This document shows, in pieces, positions 35,072 through 46,829 of a stretch of 64,000 nucleotides of DNA (within the stretch, counting starts at the first letter, position 1; the number at the start of each line of letters is the position of its first letter). Position numbers and translations under genes: made by a program. The notes under the pieces were generated by a model, which was given only the letters and a program-made list of their open reading frames with translations, ran no database searches and had not been told where the DNA came from. Location: contig CM032233.1 in the NCBI GenBank assembly GCA_019009955.1, positions 95,897,501 through 95,961,500 of the forward strand, in the 5' to 3' direction. This DNA is from Riptortus pedestris (taxonomy: Eukaryota; Arthropoda; Insecta; Hemiptera; Alydidae).

Positions 35072-37734
35072 TTAAAGGATCAGTCCAAGGTGATAAGCCA
35101 CAAAACCTATTGAAACCACAATAAGACAGTTCCATGAACTTATTCTTGATTCAGTCCTATCCAATGCCTTCCCCTATTGGCTGGGCAACATGACGTAAAG
35201 GGTGGTAGATTGCACTTACAGTCCATGATCCACATAGAACCTGCTTGAGATTCATTCCATACTCGAGTGCCGAGCTTCAATGGCACTCTTTTTGCATCAC
35301 AGACAGAATTAATAGCTGGACCTAAATATCACCTGGTTCTATATCAGCCAACTGTGCAACAGCACTCTTCAAATCCAGCCAGTAATATTTACATTTTTTC
35401 CTTTGAAAAATAATTTCAATAGGTCGTCCAGAGGTGACCCACTATTACATGGTATGCATGTATGTGTGTGTGTGTGTGTGTGTGTATGTATATATATATA
35501 AAGCAGGTCCACCAGTCTAGGAATTTGATGCTGAACAGTTGCATTAGTAAATCCTACCTCTCAAAGAGCACCACATCATGAGACAAACAAATTAGAAGTG
35601 CAGGTACTTATTATATATGTCATCTCTCAATCTACATAATGTCTGGCAAATAGCATTCTTCAGTTACCCTGGTTGGAAGGGAGCTATTGGAAGTCTTCAA
35701 TTTATGTCGAGCCCACAACTCTCACACCAAAGTGCTTTCCTGTTAGCTCTCCAGCTCATATATGTGTCCAAACTGTAGGGGGCGAACACACATGTTACTT
35801 TTCCACATTTATCAAGTCCATACAGTCAACACTGTCATACAGCTCATTCATCCATATCACAGATACACAAATCTCATTGGGAGTCATCAGGCCACCCTCA
35901 AGTCCAAATCAAACATCTACAATTGTAGCCCTTTCTCATTATTTGGGATCAGGTCGTAACAAATGCCTATCCCTAAACAATGGTATACTTCTTGACTATT
36001 TTTAAATACAAAGTCTACTACTACTTTGAGGCTTGGATAAAGGGCATTGTGGGGGAGAGATACATTTATGAACAACAGACCATATTACCTGCATCCATGT
36101 AGTAAAGCTCTAGTGGGATGTGATTTCCAAGGAAACCACTAGGACAAAATGTATGTAATCAATGTCTCTAAATTTTATGCAGCTTCAGTACACTATAACC
36201 AGGCTATTCTTACTTCTAGACGGGCACCTAATCCTGGACTTCTGATCCCGTCTCTTTTCCTCACAACTATTCTCAAAATAATGCACTTTGATTGTTTGAA
36301 TTATCACTTATGCTTAGTACTGAGAATACATTATTTAACAGCACATGTCAGAATGGCAAGAAAGGCGTTCTTGTTTATCACTGTTGTTTCTTGTGGAGGA
36401 GTTACCCAAAGACAAAATTAAGGCTCAAATATACTCAAATCCACAACTTTATTTCATAGTAATAGAATGCAATGATCCATTCTTTTGTTTTACACATGGG
36501 TTTTTTCAGTTAGAGCTATATTCACTTCCATATTTTTTTTCTAATTGACTTAATTTATTTATTTATTAGGCATATTATCATTTATAAGACATTTGAGTTA
36601 TATAAATTAATATTGAGTAATTTTGTATTTATTTTACAATTTAAAAAGACAATACTAGAACGTTTTACCAGTTTTGAGGAGTTATGGGGAAAATAGTATG
36701 AGTATGAGTATTCAGCACCTATTAATTTATTTGTATGGCAATTATATAACTACAAGTAGAGTACAACCACACATGGAAAATAAAATGGATTCATTTTATA
36801 ATTAATTACTGAACAATAAGTAAGCAGGTAGAGTTATTCATAAAACGCACATACATGCAATTTATAGCAATTCTATACGAAGTTAGTCAAAATGTTCAGA
36901 TTTGTTAGAATACCAACCATCATCAGAGAATTTTACCTCATCATGCAACAGATCCAACCAATTTCCTACATATATCTTCAAACGCACTATTGAATTTATT
37001 GATAAGCCATTGCTAAAACTGATTAAAGAAAACTTCAAAATAGTAGTGAAATGCTTTGAAAGGTGCTCCATTGTTAACAAACACAAATTTCTAATAAATT
37101 CAAATGATTACGTGGAAAAGATGGCACAAGCTAGCCAAAAATGATGCCATATTGCATAATATTTAACAAGTTCAGTGTAGTATCATCAAGATATGCTCAT
37201 CTCCATTTCATTATAGACAATAAGTTAATAAATATTAACTTTGAGAATGAGGATGAATGGGGAACTAAGGTTTAAGACATTATAGGCTATTAATTTTAGC
37301 ACCAAGTTAAATATATTTTAGTCGAACAATTGGCTTTTCTGTTTTTGTTTTTAATGAAAGGTAGGAGAGTTTGCTTTTGTATTTTCAGTTTGCATTCACC
37401 TAATCATTAATGCCAGTTATTTTACAATTTCATCTAAAATGTAACCTTGACTAGTTTTATAAAATCTTTCTGCTCTCTCAAGAAATATTAATTCTCTGAA
37501 TATGTCCGAAACTGTCAGCATCAAAAATATGCTCTTCATTTTTTTAATTGAGTTCTTCTTAAAGCCAATACCCAACTATCCTAATAAATAATAAAGAATT
37601 AGCAGCCAATAAAAATCATGCCAGTCAGTTATTTTATTAATAAAAAATATTTTCATAATATAAAAATTAATATTTAGTCAACATATATTAATGCTTTGGT
37701 TTTGATGATCCATTTATTATCATATTTCTCATAA

Positions 37735-37872
37735 GAGAAAACAGTTATTGAGGTTGTAATCATGATGTGATTTTTTAAATGATTCTTCAAATGTCTACCA
37801 CTCTTACCTATTAGATGATGAAAATTGTGTCTGTTCAAATATGCAGATGCATATATTTATGTGTTAATGTTG
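37735..37872 (-). repeat. Degraded copy of repeat family A
   Basis: GTTATTGAGGTTGTAATCATG, then CTTCAAATGTCTACCACTC and TTAGATGATGAAAATTGTG, follows the first 120 bp of the copy at 42487. The terminal palindrome is lost. Confidence 0.6.
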
Positions 37873-38259
37873 AAACAGTAATCATTATCAAACTACATCA
37901 ATGGTTTAAGTTTATTCTGTGAACAATATATTGATACACGTTATCTTGTATCAATATGCTATGAAATATATTTTCTATCAAGTTACTTCCTACAGCTGTT
38001 GTTCTATCTCAAACATTAGCAAAGGTTTTTGTTTTTGTTTTTAACATTCAGTGAACTTCCCATTCCTAATAATGTGTTTTTCGTTGTTTTTTTCAATAAA
38101 CTATTATGTCAATTAATATATCCAGTATAGATTAAATTGCCTGTCTTGTTTATGCAGGCGTTATAATAAGTAAGAAATAAAGAATATTTCTGCACCTTTG
38201 TACTGAATTCAGGTGCCCAGTAGATAAAGAAAATGTTGTATATGTTTATATGGGAGTGT

Positions 38260-38262
<3 letters not shown>

Positions 38263-38319
<57 letters not shown>

Positions 38320-38978
38320 TTTAATTGAGATTCCTAGCCCCACAAGTCTTTCCCCAAGATGTCCAATATAGAAATTTATTGATGCTTCAAGTTATATTTT
38401 ATTAATTGTATGAAATATATTTCCATGTCTGTAGGAGGGATGGGAGAGTCTCCTCTTGGGATACACTCAATTTTTAAATATTTATTAAATAAAAAAAGAC
38501 TGCTGATGCAGTAAAGTATTATGATTATCTCACAAGGGCATCTCAAACAAAGCTACATGGTAAGGGCCCTTTTCCAGAGCTATCATAAGTGTTTTCAGAT
38601 TCACGTTATGAAATAATAACTTTTATATATAAAATGCAATCAATGACCAAATAGCAACTGAGCTTATATATTAATCAGCTAAAAAAAGAGATTTGTTAAT
38701 AATACCTATTAATCAAATAATAGTCAGGTACATGAATTATTTTACTTTGTATTAGTTTATGGATGAATTGAGGGGGAAAACAGAGTACTGAAACATTTTT
38801 TACCTCACTTCACTTAAACATTCTCCTTATGTTACAACTAGCCTTATTTGTATTGTCTTATTAGCCTAAACACCTTGCATATGTTACCTTTCCTTCAATG
38901 ACAAAAATGAAAAGTCAAAGTTACTTAAAACAATGGGTGAAGGATTCTCAAGGAATTTTGTTCTTAAATTTACATTAT

Positions 38979-39024
<46 letters not shown>
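38263..39024. repeat. (TA)n microsatellites
   Basis: Pure TA runs lie at 38263-38317 and 38985-39024. The small frames that cross the second run are artefacts. Confidence 0.9.
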
Positions 39025-39026
<2 letters not shown>

Positions 39027-39843
39027 TTTACAACTAAACTTTCTATCATTTTTGTAATTTTACCTTCTTTATTGTCTAATGGAGTTGGAGGAAGTACTTG
39101 GGCCATGATCGGTTCTTGATTTTTCGAATACAGATTGATTACACCCCATTGCAGGGGAAAAAACATTTTGGGTTTTTATGGAGTTATAATAAAATATTTC
39201 AGGTCACAACATATTCTAAAGGAATCAACTTTTGATATAGACTCTTCAATTGCTATGTAGCATGGAATTTTTCTACTGTAATCCATACGTAATGGATGTC
39301 ATCCTTACAAACTATTGGATGCCATAGCTTCCTTGATTAATTTATGAAATAACCTTGGTATTTCCACTATCAATTAACAATTGTTATTCTCTCTCTGATT
39401 TCATAAACAAATTCCACTTAAATTATAAATGGAAGGTATCGTAAGATCTATTTTTAGTTATAGTGATTTCATATTTCAGAAAATGAAGTGTTCCACCAGG
39501 TCAAAAAAATCAACAAGAAGTCATCTAATTCTCCTTAAATCCAAATCAAAATATGGATCAAGAAATGTCAAGGTATAAATTTCAGTTTAATCAATTTCTT
39601 GAGTCTTGTTTTTTAATTATTAAAATCCATAACTAACTATATTTCTATTTTTTAATGCCTTAATTTCTAAATACCACTGCCTGTTCAGCATGTCATAATA
39701 TTTTTTCTTAGTTTTATATTTTATGAATAGTAAAATAATTTTTTCTCATACCTTTAAAATCATCAAATCAAAAGTTCATGCCAAAATCCTATGAATTGTT
39801 AATAAATCAATATTACATTCATTTTATCCTTCTTTCTTTTCAG

Positions 39844-39922
39844 TCAGAAGATGATTTCAAATACCTTTTTAGAAGTCCCTGGGATTATAATGCTCGAAGA
39901 TTACCCAGACATATTAGACAGA
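39844..39922 (+). CDS. Probable later exon of the same MTMR gene
   Basis: After a polypyrimidine tract and CAG, the exon encodes SEDDFKYLFRSPWDYN, ARRLPRHIRQ and the first base of a Ser codon before GTAAGA. Joining it to 10884 keeps phase 0, and its phase-1 end fits the exon at 41668 exactly. I do not recognise the peptide itself as a domain; it would be the linker between coiled coil and zinc finger. Assignment to the MTMR gene is inference from strand, phase and position. Additional small exons in the 29-kb intron could have been missed. Confidence 0.6.
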
Positions 39923-41667
39923 GTAAGAGATTACGGTTTTACTACTTATATAATGCTTATATAATTATAATTAAAAATAATCAATTGTATAAATATTATC
40001 AATGCTATTGACACCAATAATAAAACAAACCTTCTATGACTCAAATAATTATCTTAAAGACCTTCTTAATAACTGCTTGTCCTACAAAAGATAAATGGAC
40101 AAGTATAGAGGAGAGAAACAAAACCATTGCTGAAGAAATGGAATAAAAAATCTTGCTCTATCCATAAGTTTCTAGCTCTCATTCATTGGTCTTCTTTTTC
40201 ATATGTTAAAGATGAAATAAGTTTTTTACAGGGATTGGTCCTCCATTTTTCCTAAATATGGCTCTTTCTGCGAGTGATTAAAAAAGTTTAACTTTCATGT
40301 TTACTAACACTGATAAATGAGTATTACTAGGAATATTTCAACAATTATAAAATTGTTGAGACTAAAGTTATTTTTTTAAGCTTTGGGTCATAAAAACATT
40401 ATGTTGATACACTAGAAGTGCTGGAGATTGTGCACTAAATTGTATTTAGTAGTGCAGTTACTGCAAGACTTCTATCCTTTCCTCCATTGTATCGGGAACT
40501 GCTGCCACGTCATCTGGCCTGGTGCATTAGAGGCTGACAGCATGGGCTGTGAGCCTAACGATGGATAGAAGAGTAAGTGAACTTAAATGTGAAGGACCTA
40601 CCCTGAGTGAGTGCTTTAACACCTTCAGTCTCAAGGAAAGGGCTAATAAATTAAAAGTGTCTTAGCTTATTCATAGATATTTCTTCTTTTTTTTAATTCT
40701 ATGTATAATTGGGTTTATACTCTTATGGATTAATATTTTCAAGTTTTCTGTTAGCGAAAACAGTATTAAATATTCGTCATTCCCTATGGATTAACTATCT
40801 ATTTTAAATTTTGTTTGTCAAGAGGTCTAAGTGGTATTTATAAAATTCATGTATTTTTTTTTTGGTTCCATGAACATTGCAGCACAAACAGAAAGTTTTA
40901 GAGATTTTCTACTGATTGATGAGCAATTTACTTATGATTTCTGTAACAAAGAAGAAGTTCTTTCTATGGGATAATTTTGAAAGAAAAGAAAAAGTTTGTT
41001 AAACTGAAATTACATCTGGAATTTGATGAATTTCAAGGTCTTGATGGATGGTTCTCAAAACTCAAAAAAGATAGGGTGCACACTATATTACTATTTCTTA
41101 AAGAAGAGTTGTCAAGCGATTTTTCTGCTTTGAGCCGAAATCTGGAGCAAATATACAATACTCACCAGAATGGTTAATTTGAAGGAAATATGGTAGAGTA
41201 TAACTTGAATGATTAAACATGAAGAAGCTGTACTGTGTTTTGATAAACACATTCAATAGGTGGAAAAAATAATGTAATTTCTATATTATATTTCATGTGA
41301 ATTTGTTTGGAAAAAATATATTCAACATGTTTTATTTTCTTGTTCCAAGTTTTATAATCTATTTCTGAAGCAAATTAAAGATGCATGCAATGAATGAAGC
41401 ATAGGCCTTGAAAAAAAAAAAGCTTTAAACTTCAAAACTAACAAAAACATTAGACTATTTTTCTCTAGAAACTAATTTCACCAAGGATTAACTATTGTAT
41501 AAATATCATTAATATTTCTATTTTTTAAATTGTCTTGCTGTTCATGAGTTATTTTTACAGGTGGGTTATCCAAATTTTTCATTAATCCAAACCCCCATTA
41601 TTTTAATTGGTTGTGAATAGTGAGGGTCTACTGTGGAATTAAATAATATTTTTTCTTTTTTTGGCAG
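39923..41667 (+). other. MTMR intron with pogo/Tigger remnant
   Basis: The left half shows only AT-rich sequence. The right half holds the Tigger-like transposase fragment and a terminal-repeat-like end listed separately. Confidence 0.55.
40977..41177 (+). pseudogene. pogo/Tigger transposase DNA-binding fragment
   Basis: The frame reads FDEFQGLDGWFSKLKKDR, then EELSSDFSALSRNLEQIYN. This fits the second helix-turn-helix of pogo/CENP-B-type transposases (GS-GW-LxRFKKRH ... GExLSxD ... EQIYNxDE). The catalytic domain does not follow. At 41574-41633 a run including GGGTTATCCAAATT and ending TGAGGGTCTACTG looks like a decayed Tigger right terminal repeat, so the fragment and this end probably belong to one deleted element. 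Confidence 0.65.
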
Positions 41668-41774
41668 GTGACTTTATTTATGATGATGTTTATTTTACTG
41701 CATTGGATTGGAAATCTCTAAGAAGTGTAAAAACTTGTATATGTACCATGCCATTTGATCATTTCACAAAAAAG
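41668..41774 (+). CDS. Probable MTMR exon carrying the first half of a FYVE-like zinc finger
   Basis: The exon lies between a TTTTTTTGGCAG acceptor and an AAGGTAAGT donor. With the preceding base it reads SDFIYDDVYFTALDW, KSLRSVKTCICTMPFD and HFTKK, phase 0 at the end. A Trp followed by C-x-C, then FDHF and a pair of lysines resembles the start of FYVE-type fingers (W, CxxC-like pair, F, then a basic RHHC-type motif), which would follow in the next exon. Some myotubularins end in a FYVE domain, so this suits the C-terminus. The exon with the remaining zinc ligands was not found before the C-tract at 43383 or beyond it. Confidence 0.6.
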
Positions 41775-42486
41775 GTAAGTTTTACTTGCTATGTTTCAAT
41801 TTTTAACAATTTATGATTGTTGGATTACTTGATATTTATATATTTTTTTAGTTTTATTTTACTTGGTGTTTATGCATACACTAATGCACACATGTCTGCA
41901 CACACACACACCACATTAATTTTATTTTTATTTCTGCATTTCAATCTATAATTTTTAAAACATATCAGTTACTTATGCATATTTTGCTTGTGTCTTAATT
42001 GTTTTATATTCCAACGCTTTAATGAATAAAACGTGAAAACGTACCATTTAGCTCTAATTATGATTATTAAATTATGATGAATATTTTAAAATATAAACAA
42101 ATATACTTGTTCTTTAAACTTGTTGATTTCATATTTTCTATAAATGGTGTCTCTGAGTTATGTTTTATAATATATAATCAATATGCATTTTAACTCGAAA
42201 TTATCAGTTAATAGGGGTGACGGTTAAAACACTCGATTACTATGTCAGTTTTACGAAGATACAAACCCTGTGGTCGCACTCCAAATTTTATTAACTGTAT
42301 AATCACTGAGCTTTGAAATTAGGCATTTATCAGTTACCTTAGTGCCCACTTAGCGCGAGAGAATTGACTAAATTCTTGAATAAAGAAGTAAGCTATCTTT
42401 AATGGCACTAGAAAATTAAAGCGAATGCATCAAACTGACCACATGACCTTCCACCAAGGTTGTGTGCCAGCCTTTGCAAAAACTTA
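41775..42486 (+). other. Non-coding, possible SINE relic
   Basis: The sequence is AT-rich with a short CA run near 41900. Around 42215-42300, GGTGACGGTTAAAACACTCG and TGTGGTCGCACTCC hint at a tRNA-like head, but I cannot confirm it. No exon with zinc ligands is visible. Confidence 0.3.
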
Positions 42487-43100
42487 TTAGCAGATTTCCC
42501 TTAAGGGAAATCAGCTATTGAGGTTGTACTCATGACGGAATTTTCGACATTTTTCTTCAAATGTCCATCGATCCTACCTAGTAGATGACGAAAATGAGGT
42601 CCGTTCAAAACTGTATATATATATCTATATATATATATATCTATATATTTGTCTGTTACCGCTCTAGCGGTTGCAATTTTTGTTTAATCCTTACCAGACT
42701 TTATATTTAAGCGTTTTATGTAAAAAGAAAGATCAAGTTCGTTAACGGCTGAAATCGGACCAGTGGGAGGGGGGGTTTAGAGGGGAGGATTTTCGAAAAT
42801 TCGAAATATCTCCGTTACTATACGTCGGATCGAAAAATTATACTGAATCAATCTTATTACAAATTAAATTTACTATAAATATTGTTATATTCATTTATTC
42901 TCTATCTTGAATATTAACCGAGATATTTGCATTTTTCAGTTTTCACCAAACCGCCTCTTCTACTCATGTTACGTAAACAATACTCTGCTACATAATAAAT
43001 CACATTATTGGAAGTTTAAATACCAAAAATTGTATTCAAGAGACCTTTATTATACGAGATACATGCAAATATGCACTGGTGACTCCCCCCCCCCATCTTA
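42487..43100 (-). repeat. Helitron-like non-autonomous repeat (family A), best-preserved end
   Basis: Read on the minus strand, the element ends with the hairpin GATTTCCCTTAAGGGAAATC (42493-42512, a perfect 20-bp palindrome), then TG and CTAA, followed by T. A hairpin shortly before CTRR and insertion between A and T is the Helitron 3' rule. The body shares GGATCGAAAAATTAT and ACCAGTGGGAG phrases with the other copies and includes a TA-rich microsatellite at about 42616-42648. No Rep/helicase gene is present. Confidence 0.6.
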
Positions 43101-43382
43101 AAGTTTTGGACTACTAAAATTTTATTGATTGAGATAACAATTATTCTGACTCATTATTAATTACACTAGTAGATATAGTAAATAGTTCTCAATAAAATTA
43201 ATGTGTTATATTCTGATATATTTCAGTAATTGTTTTTCTTTCCGGTGTGAGGCGGGACCCGTTTGTTTACATTTCTAACCTAACGCTTCCTGTCGGCAGG
43301 CTATTGAAATTGGATGAAACATTTCTTATTTCCGTTTATATTTATTCACGGTGGTGTTGTGTTAGCAGTATGTATATTTATC

Positions 43383-43910
43383 CACCCCCCCCCCACCCCA
43401 CCCCCCCCCCCCCCCACCCCCCCCCCCCCCCCCCACCCCCCCAGCCCCCGCCCCCCCCCCCCCCCGCCCACCCCCACCCCCCACACCCCCCCCCCCCCCC
43501 CCGCCGCGACACCCCCCCCCCCCACCCCCCCCCCCCCACACCCCCCCCCCCCCCCACCCCCCCCCCCCCCCACCCCCCCCCCCCCCCCACCCCCCCCCCC
43601 CCCCACCCCCCCCCCCCCCCTCCCCCCCACACCCCCCCCCCCCCCCCCCCCCCACCCCCCCCCCCCCCCCCCCCACCCCCCCCCCCCCCCCCCACCCCCA
43701 CCCCCCCCCCCCCCCACCCCCCCCCCCCCCCACCCCCCCCCCCCCCCACCCCCCCCCCCCCCCACCCCCCCCCCCCCCCACCCCCCCAACCCACGCCCCC
43801 CACCCCCCCCCCCCAAAACCACTCCCCCCCCGCACCCCCACCAACCCCCAGCCCCCACCCCCCCCCCCCCCCGCCACCCCACCCCCCCCCCACCCCCCCC
43901 CCACCCCAAA
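43383..43910. repeat. C-rich low-complexity tract
   Basis: About 530 bases of almost pure C are broken mainly by single A residues at irregular spacing, commonly around 12 to 20 bases. The long proline and glycine frames on both strands are meaningless. The tract ends abruptly at a LINE fragment. It may be a true (CnA) satellite or a basecalling/assembly artefact. Confidence 0.9.
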
Positions 43911-44325
43911 CGAAGTCAATGATGTGAAGTCTTGGCTGAGGCGCAGAGTTCGAGAAAACTGGGACTCGATGTGGTCTGAAGTGCCTCTAACAAACAAGCT
44001 GAGGAACATTAAGGCTACAACCAAAGCATGGAGGACTGCAGAGAGGGGAAGTCGCCGAGAAGAAGTAGTAATCAGCAGGATGAGAATCGGATACACTAAT
44101 TTGACCCACGTACATTTGATGACTAAAGAACCTTGTCCAAAGTGTGAGTCGTGCCAAGTGCCTCTTAGCATTCAGCACATTGTCGAAGAGTGCCCAACCC
44201 TTGACAAGTTTTTTTCTGATCACGGGGTTCCACGAAATGCAGCAGCAGCACTACAAGATTCTCGAAAATCCATAGACGCATTCATAAACTTATTTAAAGA
44301 CATAAACTTGTATAATAAAATTTAA
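43911..44325 (+). pseudogene. LINE ORF2 C-terminal end (jockey/R1-like), copy 1
   Basis: The frame enters from the C-tract and reads NEVNDVKSWLRRRVRENWD, then VPLTNKLRNIKATTKAW, SRMRIGYTNLTHVHLM, CPKCESCQVPLSIQHIVEEC and ends FINLFKDINLYNKI before TAA. R-x-R-x-G-(H/Y)-T-x-LTH, a Cys pair and HIxxEC are the usual C-terminal signature of jockey/R1-group LINEs, after the RT and any RNase H. The 5' part is missing. The end is intact and followed by a long 3' UTR. Confidence 0.85.
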
Positions 44326-44657
44326 TATTGTAATGTATAATTTAAATTGCTTATTTGAATAAAAACAATTCTTTCATTTTTTTTGTTATTATTTTTTCTT
44401 TTTTTTTTTTTATTTATTATTATTTATTTATTTATTTTTTTTTTAAGATGTTAGAAGTAAGTTTTTATATGTTATATGAAAGTGGATTTGTCTGGCCACA
44501 TATTAATTATTGAATACTGTTAGAAATATATATAGATATAGACATATATAGAAATATAATATATAAAGTATAAATATGTAAGGCACTAGGGAAAAAAAAA
44601 AATTGTGTGTGTGTGTGTATGTGTATGTATGTATGTAGTATGAGTATATTATTTTAA

Positions 44658-44689
<32 letters not shown>

Positions 44690-45054
44690 AAGAAAAGAGG
44701 AAGCGCTGGTTACATATATCTATTTATCACTCTATATTAATGTGTTTTATCATATAAATAACATTATAAAAATTATTACATATATATGATGATTTAATCA
44801 ATGAGTAGCAAAAGGGAAGGACGTTAGAAAAAAAAAAAAAAAAAAACTCTAGTAAACTGATGCAATGTACAGTTAAACACATTACCTACATTTGTTAGAA
44901 CATACATGTAAACATGATACTATTACGACAGAAGTTTGGAGTGAGTTAAGCCAAAATAACTAACTAATAATTATATGACGGTGTACAATAAGGTGAAGGG
45001 CATAATAACCTCGTAGTTTATTGCCCTAATAAACCATAATCCTAATTATTAACG
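44326..45054 (+). repeat. LINE copy 1 3' UTR with microsatellites and tail motif
   Basis: The region contains T-, A- and GT-rich simple repeats (about 44376-44450, 44605-44640, 44655-44695, 44828-44847). It closes with AAGGGCATAATAACC, then TTTATTGCCCTAATAAACC at 44994-45045. The tail recurs at 28748 and, more diverged, at 46635-46690. Confidence 0.6.
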
Positions 45055-45487
45055 ATTAGAATAAACAGAAGGAGTGGCTGTAGGGGTTACTTGTGATAAT
45101 TTGTCTACCAACATTTTTTGAGTAACTTACTTTTTACAGGCATACCTTGTTTCCAAGTACATTTAATTTGGACGAATATAAACTATCAAAATCTTTCTCT
45201 TTATTATTCTTTATAGGAGTTTATTGAATGCTTCTAAGTATCGGTTATGTTAGTTTAAAGAAAATGTATACATATTACAGCCAAATTAAAGGGATTGAAG
45301 AAAGTGTTGCTTGGTTAACGATAACATGTGCACTATGTTAGGAAAGCTGATCAAATATTTAGTTTCATGACTTTACCGGCCTCAGATAAGACACGTTTCA
45401 TACCGCCACATATGTCGTAAATACTCTTAACATTTTGAGGACCTATATTGTCACCAGGCCGTCCTGGGCGAGAGACGGTGACAGAGA

Positions 45488-45703
45488 GAGGGAACACTTA
45501 AAGGTAGGAACACTCCCTCCTGTACAGTGTGCCGTAAAAGCCTTTCAGTCAAGCACATTTTTGAAGAGTGCAGGAAATACAGAGGCATCCTGGCTGACCT
45601 CGGTATTCCAAGAAACCTCGGCGACGCCCTAGCAAACAGTAGAGCGGCCACTGACAGGGTAATAAGGTTTCTCCATTTAACGGGCCTTTCCAGCCACATA
45701 TAG
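45488..45703 (+). pseudogene. LINE ORF2 C-terminal end, copy 2
   Basis: In one frame the plus strand reads GTLKGRNTPSCTVCRKSLS, VKHIFEECRKYRGILADLG, IPRNLGDALANSRAATD and ends LTGLSSHI before TAG (45701-45703). The CxxC, HIFEEC and GIPRN order parallels copy 1 (CPKCESC, HIVEEC, GVPRN), but the residues differ enough to be a separate, related family. A stop at 45479 marks the 5' limit of the open part. Confidence 0.75.
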
Positions 45704-46031
45704 CTAAGGTGTCTTCTTTTTCAAAGTCATTGCAAGAGTTTTAGTTAATGCTTATTGTATCTGTTATTTTAATGGTTATATCAATAGGCTTTAAGCTTGA
45801 TGTTAATTTTTATGGATCTAATTTTTTATATTTATTTTAATTGCTCGAACCTTGTTGTTATCTTAATGGTTATTTTAATAAGCTTTATGTTAGATGTTTA
45901 TCTTCTTTTCTTTTTTGGATTTAATTTTAATATTTATTTGTATAGCTTTAACCTTGTTGCAATTTTAATGGTTGTATTTATAATGCTCTTTTAATAATTT
46001 ATAGTTCTAATGTTTACTTTAAGGGATCTAA

Positions 46032-46070
<39 letters not shown>

Positions 46071-46072
46071 TT

Positions 46073-46113
<41 letters not shown>

Positions 46114-46460
46114 AAAAAACTTTGTTGTCATTAATGGCTGTGTTTCTCGTGATGAGCTTTAAGTCTAATGCTGTCATTTAGTAGCTAATTAGATATGTAG
46201 TCCATAAGTTTAATGTAATTGGTAATAACATAACTCTTCTTCTTAGTGTTTATCAATGAGTCGCAATGGTTTCTGTGATACCGGCGAGTAGGTGTAAATG
46301 CATATGGCCGAAACCCAACCCCCTTACCAAAGGGAAAAAAAAAAAAAATAAAAAAAAAAAAAAAAAAAGGAAAGGGGAAGAAAAGAGAAAAAAAAATAAA
46401 AGGAAAAAAAGAGGGGGGTGGAAAAAAATATATATATAATGATAAAAATAAATAAATATT

Positions 46461-46548
<88 letters not shown>

Positions 46549-46691
46549 TATTAATATATAATTAAAGTCGGTCTAGCATGCGTGTGCCTGGGACTTCCCA
46601 TGACTGGGAACTCAAATACAGTATGAAGAGAGTTGGGCATTGATAACCATGAAGTTTTTTGCCCAAAACAAACAAACAAACAAACAAACAG
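45704..46691 (+). repeat. LINE copy 2 3' UTR with simple repeats
   Basis: Tandem phrases built on TTTAATGGTTATTTTAATA occur at about 45765-45985. TA runs follow at 46036-46068 and 46459-46545, with T- and A-rich runs between. The end is TTGGGCATTGATAACC, then TTTTTTGCCCAAAACAAAC with (CAAA)n, the same order as the copy 1 tail. The layout mirrors copy 1. Confidence 0.55.
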
Positions 46692-46829
46692 AGAGAGGGC
46701 AGTCCAAAGTGCTGGGAGTCAATGGAAAGAGAGCAGTCCTTGACTAAGAGATGCGTGCAGGTCCTAGAGCTGGAGAGATACTGCCTCGGTGTTCAGCCAT
46801 TCACCTCTCCAGAAACATTCATACACTAG

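Larger units (their letters stand above)
10885..39843 (+). other. About 29-kb MTMR intron rich in transposons
   Basis: The identified elements in this interval are listed separately. Stretches where I see nothing beyond AT-rich sequence, simple repeats or very decayed fragments are about 10885-11620, 11990-13980, 18374-19390, 20118-23010, 28810-31020, 32080-33930, 35080-37730 and 37880-39840. The interval may hide short exons of the host gene. Confidence 0.5.

Noticed and set aside
35673..36421. Overlapping frames of 65 to 110 residues that might be LTR-retrotransposon polyprotein
   Set aside because: No protease, RT, integrase or zinc-knuckle motif could be found on either strand.
36902..37144. 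80-residue frame (MLEYQPSSENFTSSC...)
   Set aside because: Uncertain; it reads smoothly but has no motif I recognise and no convincing splice sites, so it was not called.
38898..39166. Frames across the (TA)n run on both strands
   Set aside because: The poly-Tyr/Ile stretches come from the microsatellite.
43383..43910. Telomeric repeat next to a telomere-targeting LINE
   Set aside because: The insect telomere unit is TTAGG/CCTAA; the tract is C-runs with A and holds no T in the needed pattern.
43247..44171. Long proline-rich and glycine-rich open frames (up to 269 residues)
   Set aside because: They are produced by the C-rich tract in several frames on both strands; only the plus-strand part after 43911 is real LINE coding sequence.
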